A stretch of DNA of 19,005 nucleotides from positions 2,335-21,339 of the forward strand of contig CAKKRA010000280.1 of NCBI GenBank assembly GCA_919902475.1. The letters run 5' to 3'. Below the pieces are notes generated by a model that saw nothing but the letters and a program-made list of their open reading frames with translations, ran no database searches and had not been told where the DNA came from. Below, piece by piece: positions 13,036 to 19,005 of the stretch. The position numbers and the translations under genes were made by a program. This DNA comes from Nitrospiria bacterium. GTDB lineage: Bacteria > Nitrospirota > CAKKRA01 > 9FT-COMBO-42-15. Each line of letters starts with the position of its first letter. The stretch's first letter is position 1.

Positions 13036-14106
13036 CTACATATTTATTTCCTTTCCTGATAAATCCAGCTTGATAGAGCCAAAATGCAGTATCCTGACCA
13101 TTTCTATATCATGTAATGGCGTGATTACAGTAATAATGCCTGCGGGCAGGTCTATCTCTTCTATAATCCCGATGCCGAGGGTATTGTTTTTTTCATCATT
13201 TATTCCTGCTATCAAAAATTTGAAATCATTCAGCTCGTTAATAATAATCTCTCTCTCTAAGAAGTGCCTCTTGGTCTTTATGATGCCTTCCTTTGAATAG
13301 CCGCCCTTTACTATTATCAATACCTCTTCAAACCCGATTTCTGCATGTACTGCATTGGCGTCCAATGTTTTTGACAAAAAGATTATATCATTGGCGCTGA
13401 GTTTTCTTCCGCTGCCAAGGAATGAACCAAGGATGCCTACACTGCCGAGAACAAACCTGTGCCGCATGGACTTCCTGAAATATCCCTGAAACTTTATTTC
13501 TCTGTAAGACCTTCTCTGTTCTTTTGATTTTATTTTTGTATCCGCAGATGTCATCAGGCGGTGTATCTTTATTGCATTCTGTTTTATATACGGCAGGAGG
13601 AGGTGCTCAATCTCGTCGCTCTCCTGAATAGCAATAATATGAGCAGGATTTATTATATCAATCTTCTGTGATTTTAAGAGGCGGCCTGCATTTCCGTATA
13701 CAAGGCCTGATGTGTCAATGAGGGTTATATCTGCACCGTGACCGAGGGCAGACTCTGTCATTTTTTTTACACCTACAATGGTAGAGATAAAATGCTTTTC
13801 CGGCGATGTAGAGCCTACAAAGTGCAGAGACCTGCATGGAATATCCTCAAGCCAGTGGGGCGCTGACTTAAACACACTCATGCCAATGGTTGTAGGAGGC
13901 CCTAATGTTGACTGTCCCATGTCTGCATCAACCATTGCAACAGAGAGCTGTTTCTTAGTCAGATAGTCAACCAAAAAACGGGCAAATGTGGTTTTGCCGC
14001 TGTCAGGGGCGCCAAGTATTATCGCAACACCTTTATCTGATGCGATCCTTGAAGCGGCTGTTTCCCACCCTTCTACCCCTGCTAATTTATCAATAATCAG
14101 ATTCAT
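13036..14106 (-). CDS. Clp1/Grc3-type P-loop protein (putative polynucleotide 5'-kinase)
   Basis: A 356-residue P-loop protein resembling the Clp1/Nol9/Grc3 polynucleotide 5'-OH kinases. Walker A is GAPDSGKTT (32-40). The following block VDADMGQSTLGPPTTIG (59-75) is the characteristic Clp1-P motif, with D60/D62 and Q65 for metal and substrate. A basic segment with SKEQRRSYRE (roughly 195-205) could be a lid. The C-terminal part is beta-rich, as in Clp1 proteins. Eukaryotic and archaeal homologues phosphorylate RNA 5' ends; the substrate in bacteria is not established. An upstream TTG at 14121 was not used because the ATG at 14106 is standard. No Shine-Dalgarno is seen. Confidence 0.8.
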   Translation of the reverse strand: MNLIIDKLAGVEGWETAASRIASDKGVAIILGAPDSGKTTFARFLVDYLTKKQLSVAMVDADMGQSTLGPPTTIGMSVFKSAPHWLEDIPCRSLHFVGSTSPEKHFISTIVGVKKMTESALGHGADITLIDTSGLVYGNAGRLLKSQKIDIINPAHIIAIQESDEIEHLLLPYIKQNAIKIHRLMTSADTKIKSKEQRRSYREIKFQGYFRKSMRHRFVLGSVGILGSFLGSGRKLSANDIIFLSKTLDANAVHAEIGFEEVLIIVKGGYSKEGIIKTKRHFLEREIIINELNDFKFLIAGINDEKNNTLGIGIIEEIDLPAGIITVITPLHDIEMVRILHFGSIKLDLSGKEINM

Positions 14107-14191
14107 AGAACAAAGAAACAAGAAACTATTGCATTGACTTATAAAATATACCTATATAGTGTAACATCTTCTAAAGAGCTTTATGTTTTCT

Positions 14192-14347
14192 GTCATTCCT
14201 GCATGTTTCTGGCAGGAATCAGGTACTTATAAAACAAAAATCAAATATCAAAATGTAAAATTATGGAATTCGTTAATTTTGATTTTTAATTTTTGCATTT
14301 TACATTTAATCCTCTGGATTCCCGCTCAAAAACGCTGCGGGAATGAC
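14192..14347. repeat. Nested palindromic element (MITE-like)
   Basis: Outer ends GTCATTCC (14192-14199) and GGAATGAC (14340-14347) are perfect complements. Each end is itself a hairpin: ATTCCTGC/GCAGGAAT (14195-14219) and ATTCCCGC/GCGGGAAT (14318-14344). The A/T-rich interior contains further complementary tracts built from AAATCAAA/AAATGTAAAATTA words and their complements. There is no coding frame. It occupies most of the gap between the Clp1-type and EF-Tu-like genes. A similar A/T-rich word set recurs at 14943-14985. Confidence 0.7.
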
Positions 14348-14401
14348 ATGCTATTAAGCCTTTCAACAGACAAAAAAATGCACAGAATTGTTAGAGGCAG
14401 C

Positions 14402-14659
14402 TCATTGTTCAGTTACTTTATAAACAGTATCATGCTCCCTTACATGGTCAATGACCTTAATGCCGATATCATCGCCTTTCCTTGCTTCATTGACCTGATT
14501 ATGCTCAATTTGGATAGAATTAATAACCTCGTCAAAATCTGTAGTATGACCCTTTATATGAATCTTGTCGCCGACCTTGAGCGCCTTATCTAACTTTATT
14601 GCTGCAACACCTGCCTTACTGTAATAATGCAATACTACACCTACCTTCTCCTCTTTCAT
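14402..14659 (-). CDS. EF-Tu domain 2-like small protein
   Basis: An 85-residue protein made of a single beta-barrel like domain 2 of translation factors. The hallmarks are VGVVLHYYSKAGVAAIKL, LKVGDKIHIKGHTTDF and IEHNQVNEARKGDDIGIKV. It is usually annotated as translation elongation factor-like protein; in several bacteria such barrels accompany U32-type peptidases. It has no GTPase domain, so it cannot act as an elongation factor by itself, and its role is unknown. AGGAGGAGAG just upstream marks the ATG at 14659. It follows the RAM-domain gene on the same strand after 27 bases, so the two are probably co-transcribed. Confidence 0.85.
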   Translation of the reverse strand: MKEEKVGVVLHYYSKAGVAAIKLDKALKVGDKIHIKGHTTDFDEVINSIQIEHNQVNEARKGDDIGIKVIDHVREHDTVYKVTEQ

Positions 14660-14686
14660 GGCTCTCCTCCTGTTGAAAGGTGTTTA

Positions 14687-14923
14687 TCATACTGCTACTA
14701 CAATGCATGTGGTAGTCTCCCTTACGCCGTCAAGCGTCCTTATCTTTGATAGAATCATCTCGCCAAGCCCCTTTAAATCAGGCGCCTCAACAAGGGCAAT
14801 GATGTCATACGGCCCTGTTACTGTATTCACGCTCTTGACCCCTTTTAAAGCAGATATAAATTTAAAAGCGCTCTCTGTCCTGTCGCCAACAACCCTGATT
14901 AATACATATGCACTTAATGGCAT
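14687..14923 (-). CDS. Lrp/AsnC-type ligand-binding (RAM) domain protein
   Basis: A 78-residue stand-alone RAM domain, the effector-binding part of Lrp/AsnC regulators, without the helix-turn-helix. Typical elements are AYVLIRVVGD, FKFISALKGVKSVNTVTGPYDIIALVEAPDL, LGEMILSKIRTLDGVRETTTCIVV. Such small proteins form octamers that bind amino acids and may act on partner regulators; no target is evident here. A GTG at 14932 is inside the ribosome site GGGGAGGTGG, so the ATG at 14923 was chosen. It sits between the MBL hydrolase and EF-Tu-like genes on the same strand. Confidence 0.88.
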   Translation of the reverse strand: MPLSAYVLIRVVGDRTESAFKFISALKGVKSVNTVTGPYDIIALVEAPDLKGLGEMILSKIRTLDGVRETTTCIVVAV

Positions 14924-14975
14924 AAATACCACCTCCCCGTATAAAAAAGAAAAATTTAAAATGAAAAATGCAAAA

Positions 14976-15818
14976 TTAAAGAGTCTTTAATACTAATCTG
15001 CCGCCTTCTCTCTTTAAAAAGCCTGTCTTTGTCTTCGGGTCGTGCTCAAATATCAATAGCCAGTCTTCATCAGCAGCCTTATTCAATATCCTTTTTTTAT
15101 TCTCTAATGTCTCTAATGGAAACAGGTCATATCCCATTATATACGGCAATGGAATATGTGATGCTGTTGGCACTAAATCGCCGAGATATACAGCCTTCTT
15201 ATCCCCTGATTCTATTAATACGCACTGATGATTCCGATTATGTCCTGGTGTCTTTAACACACTTATACCCTTTTCTATCTCTCTGTCTCCTTCAATAAGC
15301 TCAACAACACCTGCCTCCTGAAGAGGGAGAAAATCGTCCTTTCTGTAGCTTGCCCTTGTTTTCTCGTTTGTGTTTATTGCATCAAACCACTCATCCTTCT
15401 GGATTATATATCTTGCATTTGGAAATGCCGGGATATATCCGCCATCCTTATTCATGATTGTATTTCCGCCTGCATGGTCAAAGTGAAGATGTGTATTAAT
15501 AACTATATCTATCTCAGAAGGCTTTACGCCTGCAGTTAATAAGGCGTTATCTATCGGCTTATGTTCAATTTCATATATCTTATTAAACTTGTCATCCCCC
15601 TTTTCTCCACTGCCTGTATCAATCAGTATATTCTTTTTACCTGTTTTAATAAGCAAAAGATTCAGGCCAATCAGGATTCTGTTATTCTCATCAGGCGGAT
15701 TTGTCTTTTCCCAGAGAACCCTCGGCACTGTGCCGAACATTGCACCGCCGTCCAAACGGATATTACCGCTGTCTATTATATAAAGAACAAAGCTGCCGAG
15801 GTTTAATTTTTCTGTCAT
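14976..15818 (-). CDS. MBL-fold metallo-hydrolase
   Basis: A 280-residue metallo-beta-lactamase-fold hydrolase. The metal site is clear: H110-L-H112-F-D114-H115 in THLHFDHAGG, H193 in TPGH, D214 in YLGDL, and H259 near the end. An insertion with KDEWFDAI and a long loop after it resemble the AHL-lactonase/AttM-like branch, but that sub-family is broad and substrates range from lactones to phosphoesters and thioesters. No signal peptide is seen, so it is cytoplasmic. The start at 15818 fits the family N-terminus but has no Shine-Dalgarno. It may head the minus-strand cluster with the RAM and EF-Tu-like genes, separated by 52 bases from the former. Confidence 0.88.
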   Translation of the reverse strand: MTEKLNLGSFVLYIIDSGNIRLDGGAMFGTVPRVLWEKTNPPDENNRILIGLNLLLIKTGKKNILIDTGSGEKGDDKFNKIYEIEHKPIDNALLTAGVKPSEIDIVINTHLHFDHAGGNTIMNKDGGYIPAFPNARYIIQKDEWFDAINTNEKTRASYRKDDFLPLQEAGVVELIEGDREIEKGISVLKTPGHNRNHQCVLIESGDKKAVYLGDLVPTASHIPLPYIMGYDLFPLETLENKKRILNKAADEDWLLIFEHDPKTKTGFLKREGGRLVLKTL

Positions 15819-15949
15819 CTATAAAATAAGTATATTACAACCATAAAGAGATTGCAAAGGAAAAGAAATAGCTTTGCAACCCATTAATTTATTAGCGCTT
15901 TTTCGGTGGATAACTTAGAGATTTTCTCTTTAAAATCAAAAGGTTATGC

Positions 15950-15978
15950 TTGACAAAATCGAAATTTTGTGTTATAGT
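15950..15978 (+). promoter_or_regulatory. Promoter of hsp20 with spacer palindrome
   Basis: TTGACA (15950-15955), 17-nt spacer, TATAGT (15973-15978). A perfect 7-bp inverted repeat, ACAAAAT/ATTTTGT (15953-15959, 15964-15970), fills the spacer and overlaps the -35. No CIRCE element is present. The palindrome is a candidate repressor site. Confidence 0.65.
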
Positions 15979-15991
15979 GTTATAGTCAAAT

Positions 15992-16004
15992 AAAGACGAG
16001 GCTT
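15992..16004 (+). repeat. 5' UTR arm of the hsp20-flanking inverted repeat
   Basis: AAAGACGAGGCTT is the exact reverse complement of 16543-16555. It lies a few nt after the predicted RNA start and 8 nt before the GGAGGT ribosome site. Confidence 0.8.
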
Positions 16005-16028
16005 GAGGAAAAAAGGAGGTGACCTTGT

Positions 16029-16514
16029 ATGACAAAACTTATTAAATGGAGCCCCTTTTCAGAGCTTCCTACATTACATAAAGAGATTGATGACATCTTC
16101 AAGAGATTTTTTGGCGCAGGGGAAAGGATGTTAGGTTTTAGAGAAACAGAATGGCTGCCTTCTGTAGAGAGCTTTATCAGCAAAGGCAATCTTGTTATAA
16201 GGGCTGAATTGCCTGGAATAAACCCAAAGGATGTAGACATCTCTATAGTCGGCAACCAGATTACAATCAAAGGCGAAAGGAAGACTGCAAAGGAGACTAA
16301 AGAAGAGGAATGTCTGATGAAAGAGATCTCCTACGGCTCATTTGAAAGGTCGATGCCGCTTCCTGAAGGTGTTGATGCAAACAAGGTTCATGCAACATAT
16401 GCAAACGGCATGTTAGAGATTACAATGCCGGTTCCAAAAGAGCTATCAGCAAAGAAGATTGAGATTGAATATAAAGAGACACCTGAGAAGGAGAGGGCAG
16501 TAAGAGCAGCTTGA
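16029..16514 (+). CDS. hsp20: Hsp20/alpha-crystallin small heat-shock protein
   Basis: An ATP-independent chaperone that holds unfolding proteins in large oligomers in the cytoplasm, 161 residues long. The alpha-crystallin domain spans about 45-137 with the markers NLVIRAELPGINPKDVDISIVGNQITIKGER, SYGSFERSMPLP and NGMLEITMPVP. The N-terminal arm has the usual short helix PTLHKEIDDIFKRFF. A C-terminal I-x-I-like motif (IEI, 144-146) is present for oligomer contacts. GGAGGTGA at 16016-16023 sets the ATG. It is a single-gene unit with its own promoter and a strong terminator at 16573. Its two untranslated regions carry 13 perfectly complementary bases. Confidence 0.95.
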   Translation: MTKLIKWSPFSELPTLHKEIDDIFKRFFGAGERMLGFRETEWLPSVESFISKGNLVIRAELPGINPKDVDISIVGNQITIKGERKTAKETKEEECLMKEISYGSFERSMPLPEGVDANKVHATYANGMLEITMPVPKELSAKKIEIEYKETPEKERAVRAA

Positions 16515-16542
16515 TTATGACATAAGGTTTAAGTTATCCTGT

Positions 16543-16555
16543 AAGCCTCGTCTTT
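16543..16555 (+). repeat. 3' UTR arm of the hsp20-flanking inverted repeat
   Basis: AAGCCTCGTCTTT complements 15992-16004 perfectly. It lies between the hsp20 stop and the terminator hairpin, so it is part of the mRNA. Confidence 0.8.
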
Positions 16556-16572
16556 TTGCAGCAATTAATAAG

Positions 16573-16601
16573 GATGCCCATAAAAAAGGGCATCTTTTTT
16601 T
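16573..16601 (+). terminator. Intrinsic terminator of hsp20
   Basis: Stem GATGCCC/GGGCATC (16573-16579, 16588-16594) with loop ATAAAAAA is followed by seven T. This is a strong rho-independent shape. It also separates hsp20 from the convergent small gene at 16610. Confidence 0.9.
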
Positions 16602-16609
16602 ATTTATAA

Positions 16610-16765
16610 TTATGCTGCTGGTTTTTCTTCTGCTATCTTCTCTACATCTTCCCTGTGAGCCTCAATAATGCTGTGCACCTTGATGTTTGCTGCTTCAAGC
16701 GCCTTCTTCACATCAACGAGCTTTGCGTCATAGACCTTGAGCACATAATTAATCCTTATTGGCAT
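16610..16765 (-). CDS. Small conserved-looking hypothetical protein
   Basis: A 51-residue protein that I do not recognise. AGGAGG lies about 10 nt before the ATG at 16765, and the frame extends upstream to 16822 only through A/T-rich, non-family-like sequence, so the short form is preferred. The sequence begins MPIRINYVLKVYDAKLVDVKKALE, then a helix and a beta strand (IKVHSIIEAHREDVEKIAEE). This is compact alpha/beta with a high charge content and resembles a small ferredoxin-like half-fold. It has a good ribosome site and a defined end opposite the hsp20 terminator. The role is unknown. Confidence 0.65.
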   Translation of the reverse strand: MPIRINYVLKVYDAKLVDVKKALEAANIKVHSIIEAHREDVEKIAEEKPAA

Positions 16766-16835
16766 GGCAAAAACCCTCCTTTTTAATTTTTGCATTGTAG
16801 TTAATATTAAAATAAAAATCAAGGCATATTTATTA

Positions 16836-16864
16836 TTGACAAGACCTTATAATTTCGTTAAAAT
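16836..16864 (+). promoter_or_regulatory. Promoter of the thiS-cysK-moeB operon
   Basis: TTGACA (16836-16841), 17-nt spacer, TAAAAT (16859-16864), about 40 nt before the ThiS ATG. No T-box, SAM or other riboswitch fold is visible in the short leader. Confidence 0.6.
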
Positions 16865-16905
16865 TTTTAAATTATACTTTATTTAATAGGAAAGGTGTCT
16901 GTTTT

Positions 16906-17121
16906 ATGCAGGTTAAAATAAATGGCAAGCAGGAAGATGTAAATGTAAAGAACGTCCTTGAACTCTTAAAGGCAAGAAATGTTGAGCCAGAGATGGTTTC
17001 TGTTGAGCTTAATTCGCAGATTCTTGACAAAAAGGATTACGCTGCAACATCTATAAAGGACGGCGATACAATAGAGTTTCTATATTTCATGGGAGGCGGG
17101 GTTGCAAAAGAGGCTGTATAA
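16906..17121 (+). CDS. thiS: ThiS/MoaD-type sulfur carrier with C-terminal extension
   Basis: A 71-residue ubiquitin-like sulfur carrier. Its fold pattern MQVKINGKQEDV...VLELLKARNVEPEMVSVELNSQIL...IKDGDTIEFLYFMGGG is clear. In this family the terminal Gly-Gly is adenylated by a ThiF/MoeB enzyme and converted to a thiocarboxylate that donates sulfur. Here GGG (63-65) is followed by VAKEAV, so the active tail is not free unless a protease trims it. The codons for MGGG form the ribosome site of cysK, and the two genes overlap by 20 bases. With cysK and moeB next, the carrier most likely serves cysteine synthesis as CysO does, rather than thiamine synthesis. AAAGGTG at 16891-16897 precedes the ATG. 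Confidence 0.9.
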   Translation: MQVKINGKQEDVNVKNVLELLKARNVEPEMVSVELNSQILDKKDYAATSIKDGDTIEFLYFMGGGVAKEAV

Positions 17122-18031
17122 CAATGTTGTTGAGCTTATTGGCAATACCCCTCTTATAAAAATAAACAGGATATCAGAAGAGAACAGCGCTGAGATTTTT
17201 GTTAAGCTTGAGTCCTTTAATCCTGCTGGAAGCGTTAAGGACAGGATTGCCCTTAACATGATTGAGGATGCAGAGGCAAAGGGTAAAATAAAGAAGGGCG
17301 ATACTATAATTGAGCCTACAAGCGGGAACACAGGCATTGGCTTAGCCCTTGTGTGCGCTGTTAAGGGATATAGATTAATCCTTGTGATGTCAGAGAGCAT
17401 GAGCTTTGAGCGGAGGAATCTGCTCGCCTCATACGGCGCTGAACTGGTGCTTACGCCTGCAAAGGATGGGATGCAGGGCGCAATTGATAAGGCAAACGAA
17501 ATCTCAAAAGGGCATCCTGAATATTTTATGCCGAATCAGTTTGAAAACCCTGCTAATCCTGCAATGCACAAGAAGACGACTGCTGTTGAGATATGGGATG
17601 CAATGGATGGCAGGATTGACGCCTTTGTTGCAGCCGTTGGCACAGGCGGCACAATTACAGGGGTTGGGGAGTTTTTAAAGGAAAAGAATCCTGATGTAAA
17701 AATTATAGCAGTTGAACCGGCAGGCTCACCCGTGTTGTCAGGCGGAAAACCCGGGCCTCACAAAATTCAGGGTATTGGCGCTGGTTTTATTCCAAAGGTA
17801 TTAAATAAGGGGATTATTGATAAAATAATAACAGTTGGCGATGACGACGCCTTTAAAATGGCAAAGAGGCTTGCGAGGGAAGAGGGGCTTTTGGTCGGCA
17901 TATCCTCAGGCGCTAATATGATGGCGGCATTGCAGGTTGCAAAGGAGATGGGTAAAGGCAGAAGGGTTGTAACAGTCCTTCCTGATACAGGGGAAAGATA
18001 TTTTAGCATAGAGAAGTATTTTAATATGTAA
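17102..18031 (+). CDS. cysK: Cysteine synthase (CysK/CysM-type, PLP-dependent)
   Basis: A pyridoxal-phosphate enzyme of 309 residues that makes cysteine from an activated serine and a sulfide source. The PLP lysine is K46 in NPAGSVKDR, the substrate loop is EPTSGNTGIG (71-80), and the phosphate-binding loop is GTGGT (180-184). GIGAGFIP (224-231) and SSGAN (268-272) are also standard. The only suitable start is TTG at 17102, placed 5 nt after GGAGG (17092-17096) and inside the ThiS-like gene; the family-like sequence YNNVVELIGNTPL begins five residues later. Neighbouring ThiS and MoeB suggest sulfur arrives as a protein thiocarboxylate, as for mycobacterial CysM; whether the acceptor is O-acetylserine or O-phosphoserine cannot be decided here. 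Confidence 0.93.
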   Translation: MQKRLYNNVVELIGNTPLIKINRISEENSAEIFVKLESFNPAGSVKDRIALNMIEDAEAKGKIKKGDTIIEPTSGNTGIGLALVCAVKGYRLILVMSESMSFERRNLLASYGAELVLTPAKDGMQGAIDKANEISKGHPEYFMPNQFENPANPAMHKKTTAVEIWDAMDGRIDAFVAAVGTGGTITGVGEFLKEKNPDVKIIAVEPAGSPVLSGGKPGPHKIQGIGAGFIPKVLNKGIIDKIITVGDDDAFKMAKRLAREEGLLVGISSGANMMAALQVAKEMGKGRRVVTVLPDTGERYFSIEKYFNM

Positions 18032-18041
18032 TCCCACCCTT

Positions 18042-18062
18042 CCTCCCCTTTGTAAGGGGAGG
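18042..18062. repeat. G/C-rich hairpin between cysK and moeB
   Basis: CCTCCCCTT pairs with AAGGGGAGG around loop TGT. It lies just before the moeB ribosome site (GGAGGGG at 18067-18073), so the two purine tracts could compete for pairing. Its form resembles dispersed REP-like palindromes. Confidence 0.65.
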
Positions 18063-18082
18063 TGTAGGAGGGGTAGTTTATT

Positions 18083-18886
18083 ATGTCAAATTTTACAGAA
18101 GAACAGATAAGAAGATACAGCAGGCATATAATACTGCCTGAGGTCGGCGGCAAGGGACAGAAAAAGATCCTTGAGGCAAAGGTGCTGATAATCGGCGCAG
18201 GCGGACTCGGCTCGCCCATCGGCCTTTATCTTGCTGCTGCTGGTATTGGCAGGATAGGGATTATTGACGGCGATGTTGTTGACCTCTCAAATTTGCAGAG
18301 GCAGGTGTTTCATCATACCACTGATTTAGGTGTTCCAAAGGTTGAGTCTGCAAAGGCAAAGATGATTGCAATAAACCCTGATATAGATGTAACAACATAT
18401 AACGAGAGGTTGTCTTCAAAAAATATCATGGCCATCTTCTCTGAATATGATATTATAGCGGACGGCACAGACAATTTCCCAACAAAGTTTCTTATAAATG
18501 ATGCTGCTGTGTTTGCCAATAAGCCGCTCGTTCACGGAGGCATACTGCGGTTTGACGGTCAGGTGATGACGATTATTCCAAATCAGTCTACATGCTACAG
18601 GTGTATATTTCACAATCCGCCGCCAGCAGGACTTGTCCCGTCATGCCAGGAGGCAGGTGTTCTCGGCGCTCTTGCAGGCGTAATTGGCACAATACAGGCA
18701 ACAGAGGTATTAAAACTTGCTGTTGGCAAGGGAAGGCTTTTGTCAAACAGGCTATTGACATATAATGCATTAAAGTCTAAATTCAGGGAGGTAAAGCTGC
18801 ACAGGAATCCAAAGTGCGCTGTTTGCGGCGAGAAGCCGACAATAAGGGAATTAATAGACTATGAACAGCCAGTCTGTGCAATATAA
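18083..18886 (+). CDS. moeB: MoeB/ThiF-family sulfur-carrier adenylyltransferase
   Basis: An E1-like enzyme of 267 residues that adenylates the C-terminal glycine of a ThiS/MoaD-type protein. Visible elements are the N-terminal RYSRHIILPEVG (11-22), nucleotide loop GAGGLG (38-43), D62/D64 with NLQRQ (70-74), DGTDN (127-131), structural zinc ligands C171/C174 and C245/C248, and C188 in PSCQEAG as the possible catalytic cysteine. The rhodanese domain found in some homologues is absent. GGAGGGG at 18067-18073 precedes the ATG. It is the third gene of the ThiS-CysK unit and probably activates that carrier. The MoeB and ThiF names cannot be separated by sequence alone. Confidence 0.92.
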   Translation: MSNFTEEQIRRYSRHIILPEVGGKGQKKILEAKVLIIGAGGLGSPIGLYLAAAGIGRIGIIDGDVVDLSNLQRQVFHHTTDLGVPKVESAKAKMIAINPDIDVTTYNERLSSKNIMAIFSEYDIIADGTDNFPTKFLINDAAVFANKPLVHGGILRFDGQVMTIIPNQSTCYRCIFHNPPPAGLVPSCQEAGVLGALAGVIGTIQATEVLKLAVGKGRLLSNRLLTYNALKSKFREVKLHRNPKCAVCGEKPTIRELIDYEQPVCAI

Positions 18887-18970
18887 AAATATGATTACAC
18901 AGATTAAGAACGGGTCTAATACAAACGCAATAAGTCCTGTTACATGATTGTGTAATGTTAATTTCTAAAA

Positions 18971-19001
18971 TCCCCCTTAATCCCCCTTTTTCAAAGGGGG
19001 A
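18971..19001. repeat. G/C-rich hairpin repeat at window end
   Basis: TCCCCCTTT pairs with AAAGGGGGA (18981-18989, 18993-19001), preceded by a second TCCCCCTTAA tract. It looks like a dispersed intergenic repeat. Between 18887 and 18970 I see no gene, only an 8-bp inverted repeat ATTACACA/TGTGTAAT (18894-18956). Confidence 0.65.
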
Positions 19002-19005
19002 AACT

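Noticed and set aside
14183..14593. 136-codon plus-strand frame
   Set aside because: It is read through the nested palindrome and the antisense of the EF-Tu-like gene, with no family resemblance.
15890..15925. CIRCE-type heat-shock operator upstream of hsp20
   Set aside because: Only a TTAGCG-like fragment is present, with no GAGTGCTAA partner arm.
18891..18947. Short 18-codon frame after moeB
   Set aside because: It is too short, has no ribosome site, and lies within an inverted repeat.

Overview
The window reads as a bacterial chromosome segment of moderate-to-low GC. Most core genes have strong AGGAGG-type ribosome binding sites and use AGG for arginine often. The combination of a System II cytochrome c maturation gene, small EF-Tu-like and Lrp-type RAM proteins, a Clp1-type kinase and a ThiS-CysK-MoeB sulfur operon suggests an anaerobic lineage such as Nitrospirota (Thermodesulfovibrionia-like) or Desulfobacterota. 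That assignment is inference from gene content; no rRNA is present to settle it.

Layout. (1) 1-2600: ccsB on the minus strand, divergent from a DEAD-box RNA helicase. (2) 2600-3470: a DUF4258/YgiT-type zinc-finger pair (toxin-antitoxin-like), bracketed by two kinds of short direct repeat. (3) 3447-3857: a tRNA cluster, Gly(GCC), Cys(GCA) and Leu(UAA), all with encoded CCA. (4) 3858-12400: an accessory region starting just after tRNA-Leu. It holds a DUF4143 ATPase, two ORF6N paralogues, an XRE/ImmA regulator-protease pair, a two-gene restriction-modification-like system (PD-(D/E)XK protein plus a methylase-specificity fusion) and a DUF6883/DUF4926 pair. Four copies of one family of repeat (R1-R4) sit between the cargo blocks in the order R1-ORF6N-R2-XRE/ImmA-R3-ORF6N-R4-RM. 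R2 and R4 each carry hairpins, a promoter-like sequence and a conserved stretch downstream of it. No integrase or transposase is visible. (5) 12500-15850: a small lipoprotein gene convergent with a minus-strand cluster (Clp1-type kinase, EF-Tu-like protein, RAM-domain protein, MBL-fold hydrolase). (6) 15950-16800: an Hsp20 gene whose 5' and 3' untranslated regions contain a perfect 13-nt complement, then a small minus-strand gene. (7) 16836-18886: an operon of ThiS-like carrier, cysteine synthase and MoeB/ThiF-type activating enzyme, matching the protein-thiocarboxylate route to cysteine. The window ends in a G/C-rich hairpin repeat.

The items most worth a second look are the repeat-delimited cassette array at 5239-8385, the long-range complementarity around hsp20, the ThiS-like carrier with six residues after its GGG and an overlap with cysK, the compact R plus M-S restriction system with paired palindromes at the methylase start, and the repeat-bracketed DUF4258/YgiT module.
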